64,000 bases of DNA from JAIPAN01 sp040403555. GTDB taxonomy: Bacteria; Bacteroidota; Bacteroidia; Sphingobacteriales; Sphingobacteriaceae. The notes below the pieces were generated by a model. That model searched no databases. It saw only the letters and a list, made by a program, of their open reading frames with translations, and was not told the DNA's origin. The DNA is taken from assembly GCA_040403555.1 (NCBI GenBank), contig JBBAKN010000003.1:62001-126000 (forward strand), written 5' to 3'. This document shows positions 1 to 7,841 of the stretch, piece after piece; positions within the stretch are counted from its first letter, which is position 1, and each line of letters opens with the position of its first letter. The translations under genes and the position numbers were made by a program.

Positions 1-1231
1 TTAAAGGATTGTAGGGCGTTTTTACCTTAACGTAATTTCTGGTAAAACCGTGCATGTAACCATCTTTTTGGTCGGCTTCAAAAAGCACTTCTGCGGTACT
101 TCCCAATTGGCTTTCGTAAAAAGCACGCCGCTTCTTCTCCGAAAGTATGTGGAGCATTTTATTCCGATCTGCTCGTTGGCTACCCGGAACCGAATCTGGT
201 AATTCAATAGCGGGTGTATTTTCACGTTCTGAATAGGTAAATACGTGCAAATACGAGATAGCTAAGTCGTTTAAAAAGTTGTAAGTATCTAAAAAATCTT
301 CTCGAGTTTCGCCCGGGAAGCCCACAATTACATCTACTCCAATACAGCAATCGGGCACCAGCTCCTTGATAGCAGTTACTCGTTCGGTATACAATTCGCA
401 GCGGTAACGGCGGCGCATCAGGCCTAGAATTTTATTGTTGCCAGATTGTAAAGGAATGTGAAAATGCGGCACAAATCGTTTCGATTGGGCCACAAATTCA
501 ATAATCTCGTTAGTTAAGAGGTTTGGCTCGATAGAGGAAATACGAATTCGATCAATTCCTTCAACCTCATCTAAAGCGGTAATGAGATCTAAAAATCGAT
601 CTTCACGCTCACCATTTCGGATACCAAAATCACCTAAATTAACACCGGTTAATACAATTTCTTTTACACCCGATTCGGCAATTTCTTTAGCCTGTGCTAG
701 CACTTCGGCAATGGTATTGCTACGGCTAGCCCCACGAGCTAAGGGGATGGTGCAAAACGTGCAGGAATAATCGCAGCCATCTTGTACTTTTAAAAAGGTG
801 CGGGTACGATCTCCGTAGGAATAAGAACCGATAAATTCTTGCGTAGCCTCAATAGGGCTATTGAATATATGTGCCTTTTCATTTTTAGTTAAATCAGTAA
901 TATGCGCTACCAAATTAAATTTTTCGGCGGCACCAAATACAGCGTCTACACCCGGTATTTGAGAAATTTCTTGAGGTTTTAATTGTGCATAACAGCCGAC
1001 AATGGCTACATAGGCATTAGGCGAATACTTTAGCGCTTCTTTCACCACTTTTCGGCACTTTTTATCGGCATGGTCGGTTACCGAACAGGTATTAATCACA
1101 TATACATCGGCAGCATCGGTAAAATTTACCACTTCAAATCCTGCTTCGGCAAAAGAGCGGCCAATGGTAGAGGTTTCAGAATAATTTAACTTACAGCCTA
1201 AGGTGTAAAATGCGACTTTTTTAGTGCTCAT
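1..1231 (-). CDS. mtaB: tRNA t6A37 methylthiotransferase MtaB (partial, 3' end outside window)
   Basis: Radical-SAM enzyme that adds a methylthio group to N6-threonylcarbamoyladenosine at position 37 of tRNAs, using two 4Fe-4S clusters. The frame starts with ATG at 1231 and stays open to base 1, about 410 codons. The N-terminus reads AFYTLGCKLNYSETS, with later cluster-I cysteines in NTCSVT and VGCYAQ, as expected of the UPF0004 domain. The last visible residues (GFTRNYVKVKTPYNP) look like the C-terminal TRAM region, so little is missing. The KLNYSE start favours MtaB over MiaB or RimO. A TATTTTTG element ends 6 nt before the ATG. Confidence 0.88.
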   Translation of the reverse strand, partial: MSTKKVAFYTLGCKLNYSETSTIGRSFAEAGFEVVNFTDAADVYVINTCSVTDHADKKCRKVVKEALKYSPNAYVAIVGCYAQLKPQEISQIPGVDAVFGAAEKFNLVAHITDLTKNEKAHIFNSPIEATQEFIGSYSYGDRTRTFLKVQDGCDYSCTFCTIPLARGASRSNTIAEVLAQAKEIAESGVKEIVLTGVNLGDFGIRNGEREDRFLDLITALDEVEGIDRIRISSIEPNLLTNEIIEFVAQSKRFVPHFHIPLQSGNNKILGLMRRRYRCELYTERVTAIKELVPDCCIGVDVIVGFPGETREDFLDTYNFLNDLAISYLHVFTYSERENTPAIELPDSVPGSQRADRNKMLHILSEKKRRAFYESQLGSTAEVLFEADQKDGYMHGFTRNYVKVKTPYNPL

Positions 1232-1237
1232 GCTTGG

Positions 1238-1245
1238 CAAAAATA
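1238..1245 (-). promoter_or_regulatory. -7 element of mtaB, near-leaderless
   Basis: Reads TATTTTTG on the minus strand, a perfect match to the Bacteroidota -7 consensus TAnnTTTG. Only 6 nt separate it from the mtaB ATG, so transcription should begin at or next to the start codon. No clear -33 TTTG is seen. Confidence 0.5.
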
Positions 1246-1258
1246 CGATTATAACCCA

Positions 1259-1831
1259 TTATTTTTCTTTGCCCCAACGGTACGAGCTATGTTCAAAACC
1301 GGCTAAATCAATTACTCTATTTATTACTGTTAGGGCCAATTCTTCCATAGTTTGAGGCTTGCTGTAAAAAGAAGGACTAGCCGGGCAAATAATTCCTCCG
1401 GCTTCGGTAACAGTTTTCATATTGTTAATATGTATTAGGCTGTAAGGGGTATCACGGGCTACTAAAATCAATTTTCTACGCTCTTTCAGTATCACATCGG
1501 CTGCTCGGGTGGTTAAATCGTTAGATACACCACTGGCAATTCTCCCCAAGGTGCCCATAGAACAAGGACAAATAATCATGGTATCGTATTTAGCAGAACC
1601 CGAAGCAAAAGGTGCCATAAAATCAGTTGCGTCATAAAAAGTAAAGCCGTAATCTAGATACGATGTATCACCTAATTCTTCATGCCAAACCAATTTCGCA
1701 TTATCAGAAAAAATAATTCCTACACTCTCCCACTGATCTTTTAGTTCTACGAGCGTATCAAATAATACCTTAGCATAAATGGCGCCACTGGCACCTCCTA
1801 CCGATATAACCAACTTCTTCTTCTGAATCAT
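1259..1831 (-). CDS. ubiX: UbiX-family flavin prenyltransferase
   Basis: Makes prenylated FMN from dimethylallyl phosphate and FMN; this is the cofactor of UbiD-type decarboxylases. 190 residues, the usual UbiX length. The N-terminus has the flavin-binding SVGGASGAIYAK, followed by CPCSMGTLGRIASGVSNDL and RDTPYSLIHINNM, all typical of the family. No UbiD gene is in the window. Because mqnC of the futalosine route is also present, the partner may be the UbiD-like decarboxylase of late menaquinone synthesis (inference). Transcribed from its own promoter: a TATTTTTG box ends 4 nt before the ATG. Confidence 0.9.
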   Translation of the reverse strand: MIQKKKLVISVGGASGAIYAKVLFDTLVELKDQWESVGIIFSDNAKLVWHEELGDTSYLDYGFTFYDATDFMAPFASGSAKYDTMIICPCSMGTLGRIASGVSNDLTTRAADVILKERRKLILVARDTPYSLIHINNMKTVTEAGGIICPASPSFYSKPQTMEELALTVINRVIDLAGFEHSSYRWGKEK

Positions 1832-1835
1832 AGGG

Positions 1836-1843
1836 CAAAAATA
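1836..1843 (-). promoter_or_regulatory. -7 element of ubiX, predicted leaderless
   Basis: TATTTTTG on the minus strand, followed by only CCCT and then the ATG at 1831. The same 4-nt spacing is found at the lrp, glmU-like, purM, recR and smpB starts. Confidence 0.55.
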
Positions 1844-2185
1844 CTAAACAGAGTGCAGTAAACATAAAAAAAGGGCCAAATACACGTATTCGGACTTACA
1901 TCTATATATGAAAAACTTGCCCACGAATGTGCAAGCCAAAATTTAGAAATAAAATATAAGTTTGAACTAGATTTTTAAGAAAAATATACTATATAAATAC
2001 TTGAATTTCAGTTATTTAAATCAATAAGAATATAAATAATACAATAAGTAGGTTTTTAAAATGAAATCTAACTATGCACTTAAATCTACCATTCATCTAG
2101 CAAATAAGTGCGTTGGTCTGATTTTCGTTGTTCATGCAAATTTTGTTAAGGAGATTCGTCTAGAAGAACGTTTAATGCAAAAACT
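1844..2185. other. AT-rich intergenic stretch, nothing convincing
   Basis: About 340 bases between the ubiX promoter and the small ORF at 2186. It is very AT-rich. A 66-codon frame begins at 2061 but overlaps the next ORF in another frame and has no recognisable family. I see no tRNA, terminator or repeat here. Confidence 0.4.
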
Positions 2186-2470
2186 ATGGAACAAACATAT
2201 ACCAGCCCTGCTACACGTTGGTTTGTGCGGGTTGATCAAGAAAGAAATCCGGCTTGCTTAACATTATACACCTTTGTTGGAGCAAAATTTGAAGCACATC
2301 ACATCTTTATTAATCAAGAAGATGTATGTGAATGGATAGAAAAAATATATGTCTATCCGGATATCAGAGAGGTTTTCGAACACATTTTATTTGACCCAGC
2401 GTATCCACAAGACGTTTTTTGTAAGATTTTACCACGTTTGTGTACGATCAGAGATAAACACGAGGCATAA
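2186..2470 (+). CDS. hypothetical protein, 94 residues
   Basis: I do not recognise the family. The frame encodes a soluble-looking protein with no signal peptide or membrane segment. Its middle (EDVCEWIEKIYVYP) and end (DPAYPQDVFCKILPRL) look like amphipathic helices, and composition is protein-like. There is no Shine-Dalgarno sequence and no clear TAnnTTTG box. The stop codon lies just before a hairpin that works as a terminator only for the opposite strand. It stands alone between ubiX and tRNA-His. It may be a real orphan gene or a chance frame. Confidence 0.4.
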   Translation: MEQTYTSPATRWFVRVDQERNPACLTLYTFVGAKFEAHHIFINQEDVCEWIEKIYVYPDIREVFEHILFDPAYPQDVFCKILPRLCTIRDKHEA

Positions 2471-2503
2471 AAAACTGCTTTCTAAATATAGAAAGCAGTT
2501 AAA
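2471..2503 (-). terminator. intrinsic terminator of tRNA-His
   Basis: A perfect 12-bp stem (2473-2484 with 2489-2500) with an AATA loop. On the minus strand it is followed by TTTTTT. It begins a few bases after the tRNA 3' end. The plus side has no U-tract. Confidence 0.8.
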
Positions 2504-2505
2504 AA

Positions 2506-2582
2506 TGGGGTGGATGATGGGGCTCGAACCCACGACCCTCGGTACCACAAACCGATGCTCTAACCAACTGAGCTACAACCAC
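2506..2582 (-). tRNA. tRNA-His (GTG), CCA encoded
   Basis: Full cloverleaf on the minus strand. The anticodon stem is TCGGT/ACCGA with loop TTGTGGT, anticodon GTG. The D-arm is GCTC/GAGC, and the T-arm is GTGGG/CCCAT with loop TTCGAGC. C73 and an encoded G at -1 (base 2583) are the histidine identity elements. CCA is encoded at 2508-2506. The acceptor stem has a U5:U68 mismatch by direct reading. It has its own promoter and terminator, so it is a single-gene unit. Confidence 0.95.
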
Positions 2583-2597
2583 CATGTATTGGAGGTC

Positions 2598-2629
2598 CAA
2601 AAATAAGGGATTTAGACTCATTTTACAAA
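2598..2629 (-). promoter_or_regulatory. promoter of tRNA-His
   Basis: Minus strand: TTTG at 2629-2626, a 20-nt spacer, then TATTTTTG at 2605-2598. This is a near-perfect Bacteroidota -33/-7 pair, ending 15 nt before the mature tRNA 5' end. It is the best complete promoter in the window and calibrates the others. Confidence 0.7.
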
Positions 2630-2691
2630 TTTTTTATAGAAACAATTGGGTTCGAAAACAAATTCTTATCATTGTTTGTTTATTGTAAATA

Positions 2692-3162
2692 ATGATAGAA
2701 CTTTTTACAGACGGTGCTTCTAGTGGAAACCCTGGGCCGGGTGGCTTTGGAACAATTTTGCGTTCGGGTACGCATTACAAAGAAATTTCGGCCGGCTTCA
2801 GGAAAACAACCAATAATCGCATGGAATTATTGGCTGTAATTATTGGTTTGGAAGCTATTAATAAACCAAATCAATCGGTTAAGGTATTTTCTGATTCTAA
2901 GTATGTGATTGATGCGATAGAGAAGAAGTGGGTATTTGGCTGGGTTAAAAAAAGCTTTGCAGGCAAAAAAAATAAAGATCTTTGGTTACGTCTACTGCCA
3001 CTTTTAAAAACTCATACTGTACAATTTGTTTGGGTAAAAGGCCATAATGGACACCCGGAAAATGAACGTTGCGATGAGTTAGCGGTACAAGCTAGTAAAG
3101 AGAAGAATTTACCTGCCGATTGGGTATTTGAACAAGAGCAGCAAGACCATACCCTCCTTTAA
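2692..3162 (+). CDS. rnhA: ribonuclease HI
   Basis: Endonuclease that cuts the RNA strand of RNA-DNA hybrids (R-loops, Okazaki primers). 156 residues, the standard single-domain length. The carboxylate set is visible: D7 in ELFTDGASSGNPGPGG, the glutamate in NNRMELLAV, the aspartate in VFSDSKYV, and the last aspartate in NERCDELA. The histidine in KGHNGHPEN matches the flexible catalytic loop. It converges on fbp with a single base between the stop codons. Confidence 0.95.
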   Translation: MIELFTDGASSGNPGPGGFGTILRSGTHYKEISAGFRKTTNNRMELLAVIIGLEAINKPNQSVKVFSDSKYVIDAIEKKWVFGWVKKSFAGKKNKDLWLRLLPLLKTHTVQFVWVKGHNGHPENERCDELAVQASKEKNLPADWVFEQEQQDHTLL

Positions 3163-3163
3163 T

Positions 3164-4171
3164 TTAAGCTTTTGACGCCTGCATAAAGCTTTCCGCTTGG
3201 CTTACCATATCCGCAGAGCCAATAAAAATAGCCGAACGTTGGTGCAAATCAGTTACAGACAATTCTAAAATACGCTGAAACCCATTCGTTGCCTTTCCTC
3301 CAGCCTGTTCAATAATGAAAGCCATTGGGTTGCATTCATACACCAAGCGCAATTTACCAGTTGGGCCACTTGAGGTAGTAGGATAAATGAAAATACCGCC
3401 TTTAATAATACTGCGGTGAATATCGGCAACCATAGAACCTATATACCGAGAGGTATACGGTCTTTTTGTTACCAGATCTTCTACTTGGCAATATTTAATA
3501 TATTTTTTTACTCCATCCGGAAAATGCACATAGTTGCCTTCGTTTATAGAATAAATAGTACCCGAAGTAGGGATTTTTAAGTTCGGATGCGATAAGCAGA
3601 ATTCGCCAATAGAGGGATCTAAAGTGAAACCATTTACACCTTTTCCGGTAGTATATACCAACATGGTTGAGGAACCATATACAATATATCCTGCTGCTAC
3701 CTGCTCGGTACCTGCCTGCAACACATCCGATAATTGAGCCGGGCCCTCTTTAGTAACTCTGCGGTAAATAGAAAAAATTGTACCTACGGCTACATTCACA
3801 TCAATATTGGAAGATCCATCTAAGGGATCGATGGCCACAATGTATTTGGCATTTTTAGAAACAGCAGAGTCTATTCGTACCAATTCATCGTTTTCTTCGG
3901 AGGCAACTATGCAGCATTCGCCCCCACTAGAGAGTGCGGCAATAAATTGCTCGTTGGCGTATACATCTAACTTTTTTTGATTTTCGCCCTGAATATTGGT
4001 AGATCCGGCGTCGCCTAAAATATTGACTAGACCAGCTTTATTCACTTCTCTATTGACAATTTTTGCGGCAATGCCAATATCTCTAAGCAGTCGAGAAAGT
4101 TCTCCCTTGGCATACGGAAAGTCATTTTGTTTCTCAATAATAAACTGGCCAAGGGTGGTTACAACCTGCAT
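3164..4171 (-). CDS. fbp: class I fructose-1,6-bisphosphatase
   Basis: Hydrolyses fructose-1,6-bisphosphate to fructose-6-phosphate, the committed step of gluconeogenesis; Mg-dependent and cytosolic. 335 residues, normal for class I. The metal-binding signature IDPLDGSSNIDVNVAVGT is intact, as is the sugar-phosphate region GKLRLVYECNPMAFI near the end. It is the last gene of a leftward run purL-trmN6-phosphodiesterase-fbp, 21 nt after its upstream neighbour, so it is probably cotranscribed. Confidence 0.95.
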   Translation of the reverse strand: MQVVTTLGQFIIEKQNDFPYAKGELSRLLRDIGIAAKIVNREVNKAGLVNILGDAGSTNIQGENQKKLDVYANEQFIAALSSGGECCIVASEENDELVRIDSAVSKNAKYIVAIDPLDGSSNIDVNVAVGTIFSIYRRVTKEGPAQLSDVLQAGTEQVAAGYIVYGSSTMLVYTTGKGVNGFTLDPSIGEFCLSHPNLKIPTSGTIYSINEGNYVHFPDGVKKYIKYCQVEDLVTKRPYTSRYIGSMVADIHRSIIKGGIFIYPTTSSGPTGKLRLVYECNPMAFIIEQAGGKATNGFQRILELSVTDLHQRSAIFIGSADMVSQAESFMQASKA

Positions 4172-4192
4172 ATACTTAGTGTATAATTCGAA

Positions 4193-4687
4193 CTATTTTT
4201 CTGCAATTTCTATCACCACCAAATTAGCAATTTTTTTGTCAAAAATAGTAAATTTTAATAATGTACGTACCTTATGCCAACCATGCTTACCAGCAGCCCC
4301 CGGATTTAAGTGTAAAAATTTAAACTTGTGATCGTACATTACTTTTAGAATATGGGAGTGACCACAAATAAATAAATCAGGTTTAAAACGCAGTAACGTT
4401 TCTTTTATTTTTGCGGGATATCTACCCGGATAGCCCCCAATATGAGTCATCCACACCCTTAGTCCTTCCAGTTCAAAAAACTGATGCTCGGGATATACAA
4501 TACGTACATCTTGCCCATCAATATTTCCGTACACGCCACGCAATGGCTTAAAGGCAGCCAAGGTATCGGCTTGAACAATTGTTCCCACATCGCCAGCATG
4601 CCAAATTTCATCACAATCGGCAAAATGAGTAAACACCGCTTCGTCGAGGTAGCCGTGTGTATCTGAAAGTAAACCGATGGTTTTCAT
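4193..4687 (-). CDS. YfcE/MJ0936-type metallophosphoesterase
   Basis: Small calcineurin-like phosphoesterase of 164 residues. Metal ligands are visible in order: LLSDTHGY, WHAGDVG, YGNIDGQD (an N-I-D in place of the more common GNCD), and CGHSHI near the C-terminus with LNPGAAG after it. The family hydrolyses phosphodiesters; the natural substrate is unknown. It lies 1 nt after trmN6 and 21 nt before fbp in the same orientation, so it is an operon member. Confidence 0.85.
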   Translation of the reverse strand: MKTIGLLSDTHGYLDEAVFTHFADCDEIWHAGDVGTIVQADTLAAFKPLRGVYGNIDGQDVRIVYPEHQFFELEGLRVWMTHIGGYPGRYPAKIKETLLRFKPDLFICGHSHILKVMYDHKFKFLHLNPGAAGKHGWHKVRTLLKFTIFDKKIANLVVIEIAEK

Positions 4688-4688
4688 A

Positions 4689-5402
4689 CTAAAAGATAGT
4701 TAAAAAATCTTTTAAGAGCAATTTATACTCGGGAGTGTAAACTTTTTCAGCGGCATAAATCACTATATTTTCTTCGCTCAACGCAACTTTTTTGAAGCCA
4801 AAACAGGCAATTTCTCGGTGTGCTTCGGCATGCTCAAAAGACTTAATATGGATGATTTTTTGACAATACAAGTTTTGCGTTTTTACCCCATTTTTGACAA
4901 TTTTCATCGATTTTTGAGGCAAAATCATCCAAAAATGTCCGTTTTTTGTTAAAAATTGAGAAATGGAGAAGCATAGGTTTTTAAAAAAATCAGCATCGGT
5001 ATGGCGGGCTAATTGTTTGTTTTTATCGGCAGATTTTAGGTCGTCCAAAAAGAACGGAGGATTACTCACAATTAAGTCAAATTTCTTTTCAGGAAACACC
5101 ATAAAATAATGAACAATATCTAATGGAAAAGATTTTAGCCGGTTGGCAAAGGGGCTAGCTTGAAAATTAACCGCAGCAGTAGTAGCAGCTAGCTTATCTA
5201 GCTCTACCCCATCAATTTCGGCTTCTGAGAAACGTTGTGCCAACATTAAGGCAATTACACCGGTACCGGTACCTATATCTAAAATCTGCTTAGGCACATC
5301 GGCTTGAACAAGAGCTCCCAATAATACGCCATCGGTATTCACCTTCATGGCACAATGATTCTGATCTACGTCAAATTGCTTGAATTTGAACAGGTTTTCC
5401 AC
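4689..5402 (-). CDS. trmN6: tRNA1(Val) (adenine-37-N6)-methyltransferase
   Basis: SAM-dependent methyltransferase of the YfiC/TrmN6 family, which makes m6A37 in tRNA-Val. 237 residues. The SAM motif is LDIGTGTGVIALMLAQR, and the catalytic N6-adenine motif NPPF occurs in LIVSNPPFFLDDLK. The start is a GTG whose first base overlaps the purL stop (TAGTG), pointing to translational coupling. No in-frame ATG lies near the N-terminus that would keep the fold. Confidence 0.88.
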   Translation of the reverse strand: MENLFKFKQFDVDQNHCAMKVNTDGVLLGALVQADVPKQILDIGTGTGVIALMLAQRFSEAEIDGVELDKLAATTAAVNFQASPFANRLKSFPLDIVHYFMVFPEKKFDLIVSNPPFFLDDLKSADKNKQLARHTDADFFKNLCFSISQFLTKNGHFWMILPQKSMKIVKNGVKTQNLYCQKIIHIKSFEHAEAHREIACFGFKKVALSEENIVIYAAEKVYTPEYKLLLKDFLTIF

Positions 5403-7624
5403 TATTCCCCGAGTATGCCGTGCAGTACGTTTTGATACACAGAGGCAGCTTGAGTAACCGTTCCAAAAAGTTCTTCATCAACTAAAAGCGACCCAGAAGT
5501 AACCATTCCTAACAAGGTGAACTCGGTATTAGAGGTAGCCAGCAATTCAACAAAAGCTTCTTGCTGTGCTGGGTTTACCGATACCACTACCCTTCCCTGT
5601 GCTTCACCAAATAAGAAAGCATCTTTACGAATATCGACTTCACTTTCAATTACAAAACCTAATGCATTGGGCATAGCAGATTCTAACAAAGCAATATATA
5701 AGCCGCCATCGGCCACATCGTGGGCCGATTGAATAAGCTGCTCTTTAATTAATTGCTTCACCACTTGATGCATATCGTATTCTTTCTCTAAATCGAAATA
5801 AGGGGCAGGCGCCACCGAAATGTGATGGAAAGAAGCTAAATATTGTGACGAAGCGATGTCGTTTTGGCTTTCGCCAATGAGGTAAATTAAATCGCCTTCA
5901 GTTTTAAAATTGGCCGTCATTAAGGTGTTTTTATCGTCTAAAACGCCTAACATACCAATGGTTGGGGTGGGAAATACTGGTCCCTCATCGGAAGATTGGT
6001 TATAAAAACTCACATTACCACCCGTAACAGGGGTTTGAAACTTAATGCAAGCTTCGCTCATTCCTTTAATAGCACCTACAAATTGCCAATAGACTTCTGG
6101 AACATATGGATTGCCAAAATTTAAGCAATTGGTAATGGCTACAGGCTCTCCACCAGCACAGGTAATATTTCTAGCAGCCTCAGCAACCGCAATGGCACAG
6201 CCTTTTTGCGGATCGGCGTATACATAACGTGAATTGCAATCAATAGTTAAGGCAATGGCTTTATCGGTACCTTTTACAGCTACTACCGCCGCATCGCATG
6301 GGCGGTTGGTGGTCATGGTGGCTGTACCAATCATAGAATCGTATTGGTCGGTAACCCAACGCTTAGAAGCTATATTGGGATGGGAAATTAAATGTGCCGC
6401 CACAGCTTTTAAATCCGAAGGTTCGGGCACGCTATCCATGGTAAATTTTAAGTTTTCCTGATAATATGCCGGTTCACGGTATTCTCGTTTATACACCGGT
6501 GCGCCACCACCCAATACCAAATCATCGGCAGGTACATCGGCTACCAATTCGCCGTGCATATAATAATGTAAACGCTTGGTATCGGTTACTTCGCCAATAA
6601 TAGCGCAGTTTAAATCCCATTTATCAAAAACATCTTCGACCTCTTTTTCTCGGCCTTTTTCAACCACAATAAGCATGCGCTCTTGTGATTCTGATAAGAG
6701 AATTTCGAAGGGTTTCATGTTTTCTTGGCGCATAGGCACTTTATCCAAATCAATGCGCATGCCGTGTTCTCCTTTGGCCGACATTTCTGAATTGGAACAA
6801 ATAATACCGGCTGCACCCATATCTTGCATGCCCACTACTGCACCGGTTTTTATAACCTCGAGTGTGGCTTCTAACAATAACTTTTCCTGGAATGGATCAC
6901 CTACTTGCACAGCCGGTAAATCGTTTACCGAATCTTCCGATATATCTTTTGAAGCGAAAGCTGCTCCGTGAATGCCGTCTTTTCCGGTAGCCGAACCCAC
7001 AATATAAACTGGGTTACCAACCCCGTACGAGGTAGCGGAAACCATTTCGCCCACGGTTAATATTCCGGCAGACATAGCGTTTACCAAGGGGTTTACAGTA
7101 TAACACTCATCAAAAAACAATTCGCCACCCACCGTTGGGATACCAAAAGCATTTCCATAATGGCTAATGCCTTTTACCACGCCTTTTAATAACCATTGGT
7201 TTTTAGGCTGATGAATGTCGCCAAAACGCAAAGAGTTTAATTGAGCAATGGGACGGGCACCCATCGTAAAAATATCGCGGTTAATACCGCCAACACCCGT
7301 GGCAGCACCTTGGTAAGGTTCTAATGCTGATGGGTGGTTATGTGATTCTATTTTAAAACAACAAGCTACGCCATCACCTAAATCTACCAAACCTGCATTT
7401 TCTTCGCCAGCTTTTGCCAGCATTCGAGGGCCATCTTTAGGCAGGGTTTTTAACCAGGTAATGGAGTTTTTATACGAACAGTGTTCGCTCCACATGACCG
7501 AAAAGATAGACAATTCGGTAAAATTTGGTATACGGCCTAAAATTTGCTGAATACGGTCGAACTCTTCGGGTAAAAGTCCTAATTCTTTGGCAGTTTCTAG
7601 AGTTGATAGTGCTTGGTTTTCCAC
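5402..7624 (-). CDS. purL: phosphoribosylformylglycinamidine synthase subunit PurL
   Basis: ATP-dependent amidation of FGAR to FGAM in purine synthesis. 740 residues is the small PurL form, which works with PurS and PurQ; neither is in the window. Features include MWSEHCSYKNS near residue 45, SHNHPSALEPYQGAATGVGG with the ATP/Mg histidine, and the duplicated AIR-synthase-like half starting near residue 430. The start is GTG at 7624. It heads the leftward operon with trmN6, a phosphodiesterase and fbp. A TATTTTTG box lies 26 nt upstream. Confidence 0.95.
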   Translation of the reverse strand: MENQALSTLETAKELGLLPEEFDRIQQILGRIPNFTELSIFSVMWSEHCSYKNSITWLKTLPKDGPRMLAKAGEENAGLVDLGDGVACCFKIESHNHPSALEPYQGAATGVGGINRDIFTMGARPIAQLNSLRFGDIHQPKNQWLLKGVVKGISHYGNAFGIPTVGGELFFDECYTVNPLVNAMSAGILTVGEMVSATSYGVGNPVYIVGSATGKDGIHGAAFASKDISEDSVNDLPAVQVGDPFQEKLLLEATLEVIKTGAVVGMQDMGAAGIICSNSEMSAKGEHGMRIDLDKVPMRQENMKPFEILLSESQERMLIVVEKGREKEVEDVFDKWDLNCAIIGEVTDTKRLHYYMHGELVADVPADDLVLGGGAPVYKREYREPAYYQENLKFTMDSVPEPSDLKAVAAHLISHPNIASKRWVTDQYDSMIGTATMTTNRPCDAAVVAVKGTDKAIALTIDCNSRYVYADPQKGCAIAVAEAARNITCAGGEPVAITNCLNFGNPYVPEVYWQFVGAIKGMSEACIKFQTPVTGGNVSFYNQSSDEGPVFPTPTIGMLGVLDDKNTLMTANFKTEGDLIYLIGESQNDIASSQYLASFHHISVAPAPYFDLEKEYDMHQVVKQLIKEQLIQSAHDVADGGLYIALLESAMPNALGFVIESEVDIRKDAFLFGEAQGRVVVSVNPAQQEAFVELLATSNTEFTLLGMVTSGSLLVDEELFGTVTQAASVYQNVLHGILGE

Positions 7625-7650
7625 AGATTAGTAGTGATTTTATGGTTCAT

Positions 7651-7658
7651 CAAAAATA
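7651..7658 (-). promoter_or_regulatory. -7 element of the purL operon
   Basis: TATTTTTG on the minus strand, 26 nt before the purL GTG. No good -33 TTTG at the usual distance. Confidence 0.45.
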
Positions 7659-7709
7659 GCTAAAAATGTGGCATTGCCGAAGTTGAGCCTAAATTTTGTT
7701 TCAACAAGG

Positions 7710-7718
7710 TTATCCACA
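7710..7718 (+). promoter_or_regulatory. DnaA-box match in purL/glnN intergenic region
   Basis: TTATCCACA, a perfect DnaA-box consensus. TTATCAACA (7747-7755) and TTTTCCACA (7616-7624, over the purL start) are one-mismatch neighbours. Function is unproven. Perfect 9-mers occur by chance about once per two windows of this size. Confidence 0.3.
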
Positions 7719-7803
7719 TCTTTTTTCTGTTACAGAATGAGTTATTTTATCAACAACTACAGAATTTATTCACTTTTTAGGCTATAAATTGCAGGTTTTA
7801 CCT

Positions 7804-7811
7804 TATTTTTG
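7804..7811 (+). promoter_or_regulatory. -7 element of glnN
   Basis: TATTTTTG, 30 nt before the glnN ATG. A T-run (7775-7779) sits near the -33 position but TTTG is not exact. Confidence 0.5.
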
Positions 7812-7841
7812 AAGAATATTTAATTAAAAAGTAGAAATAAT

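Noticed and set aside
22..225. A 67-codon open frame on the minus strand
   Set aside because: It lies out of frame inside mtaB, whose own frame runs unbroken from 1231 to the window edge and gives a recognisable protein.
2061..2261. A 66-codon plus-strand frame starting at 2061
   Set aside because: It overlaps the better 94-codon frame at 2186 in another frame, has low-complexity composition and no recognised family.
7616..7755. Chromosomal replication origin
   Set aside because: Only one perfect DnaA box, no dnaA, dnaN or rpmH nearby, and no evident strand switch of gene orientation centred here.
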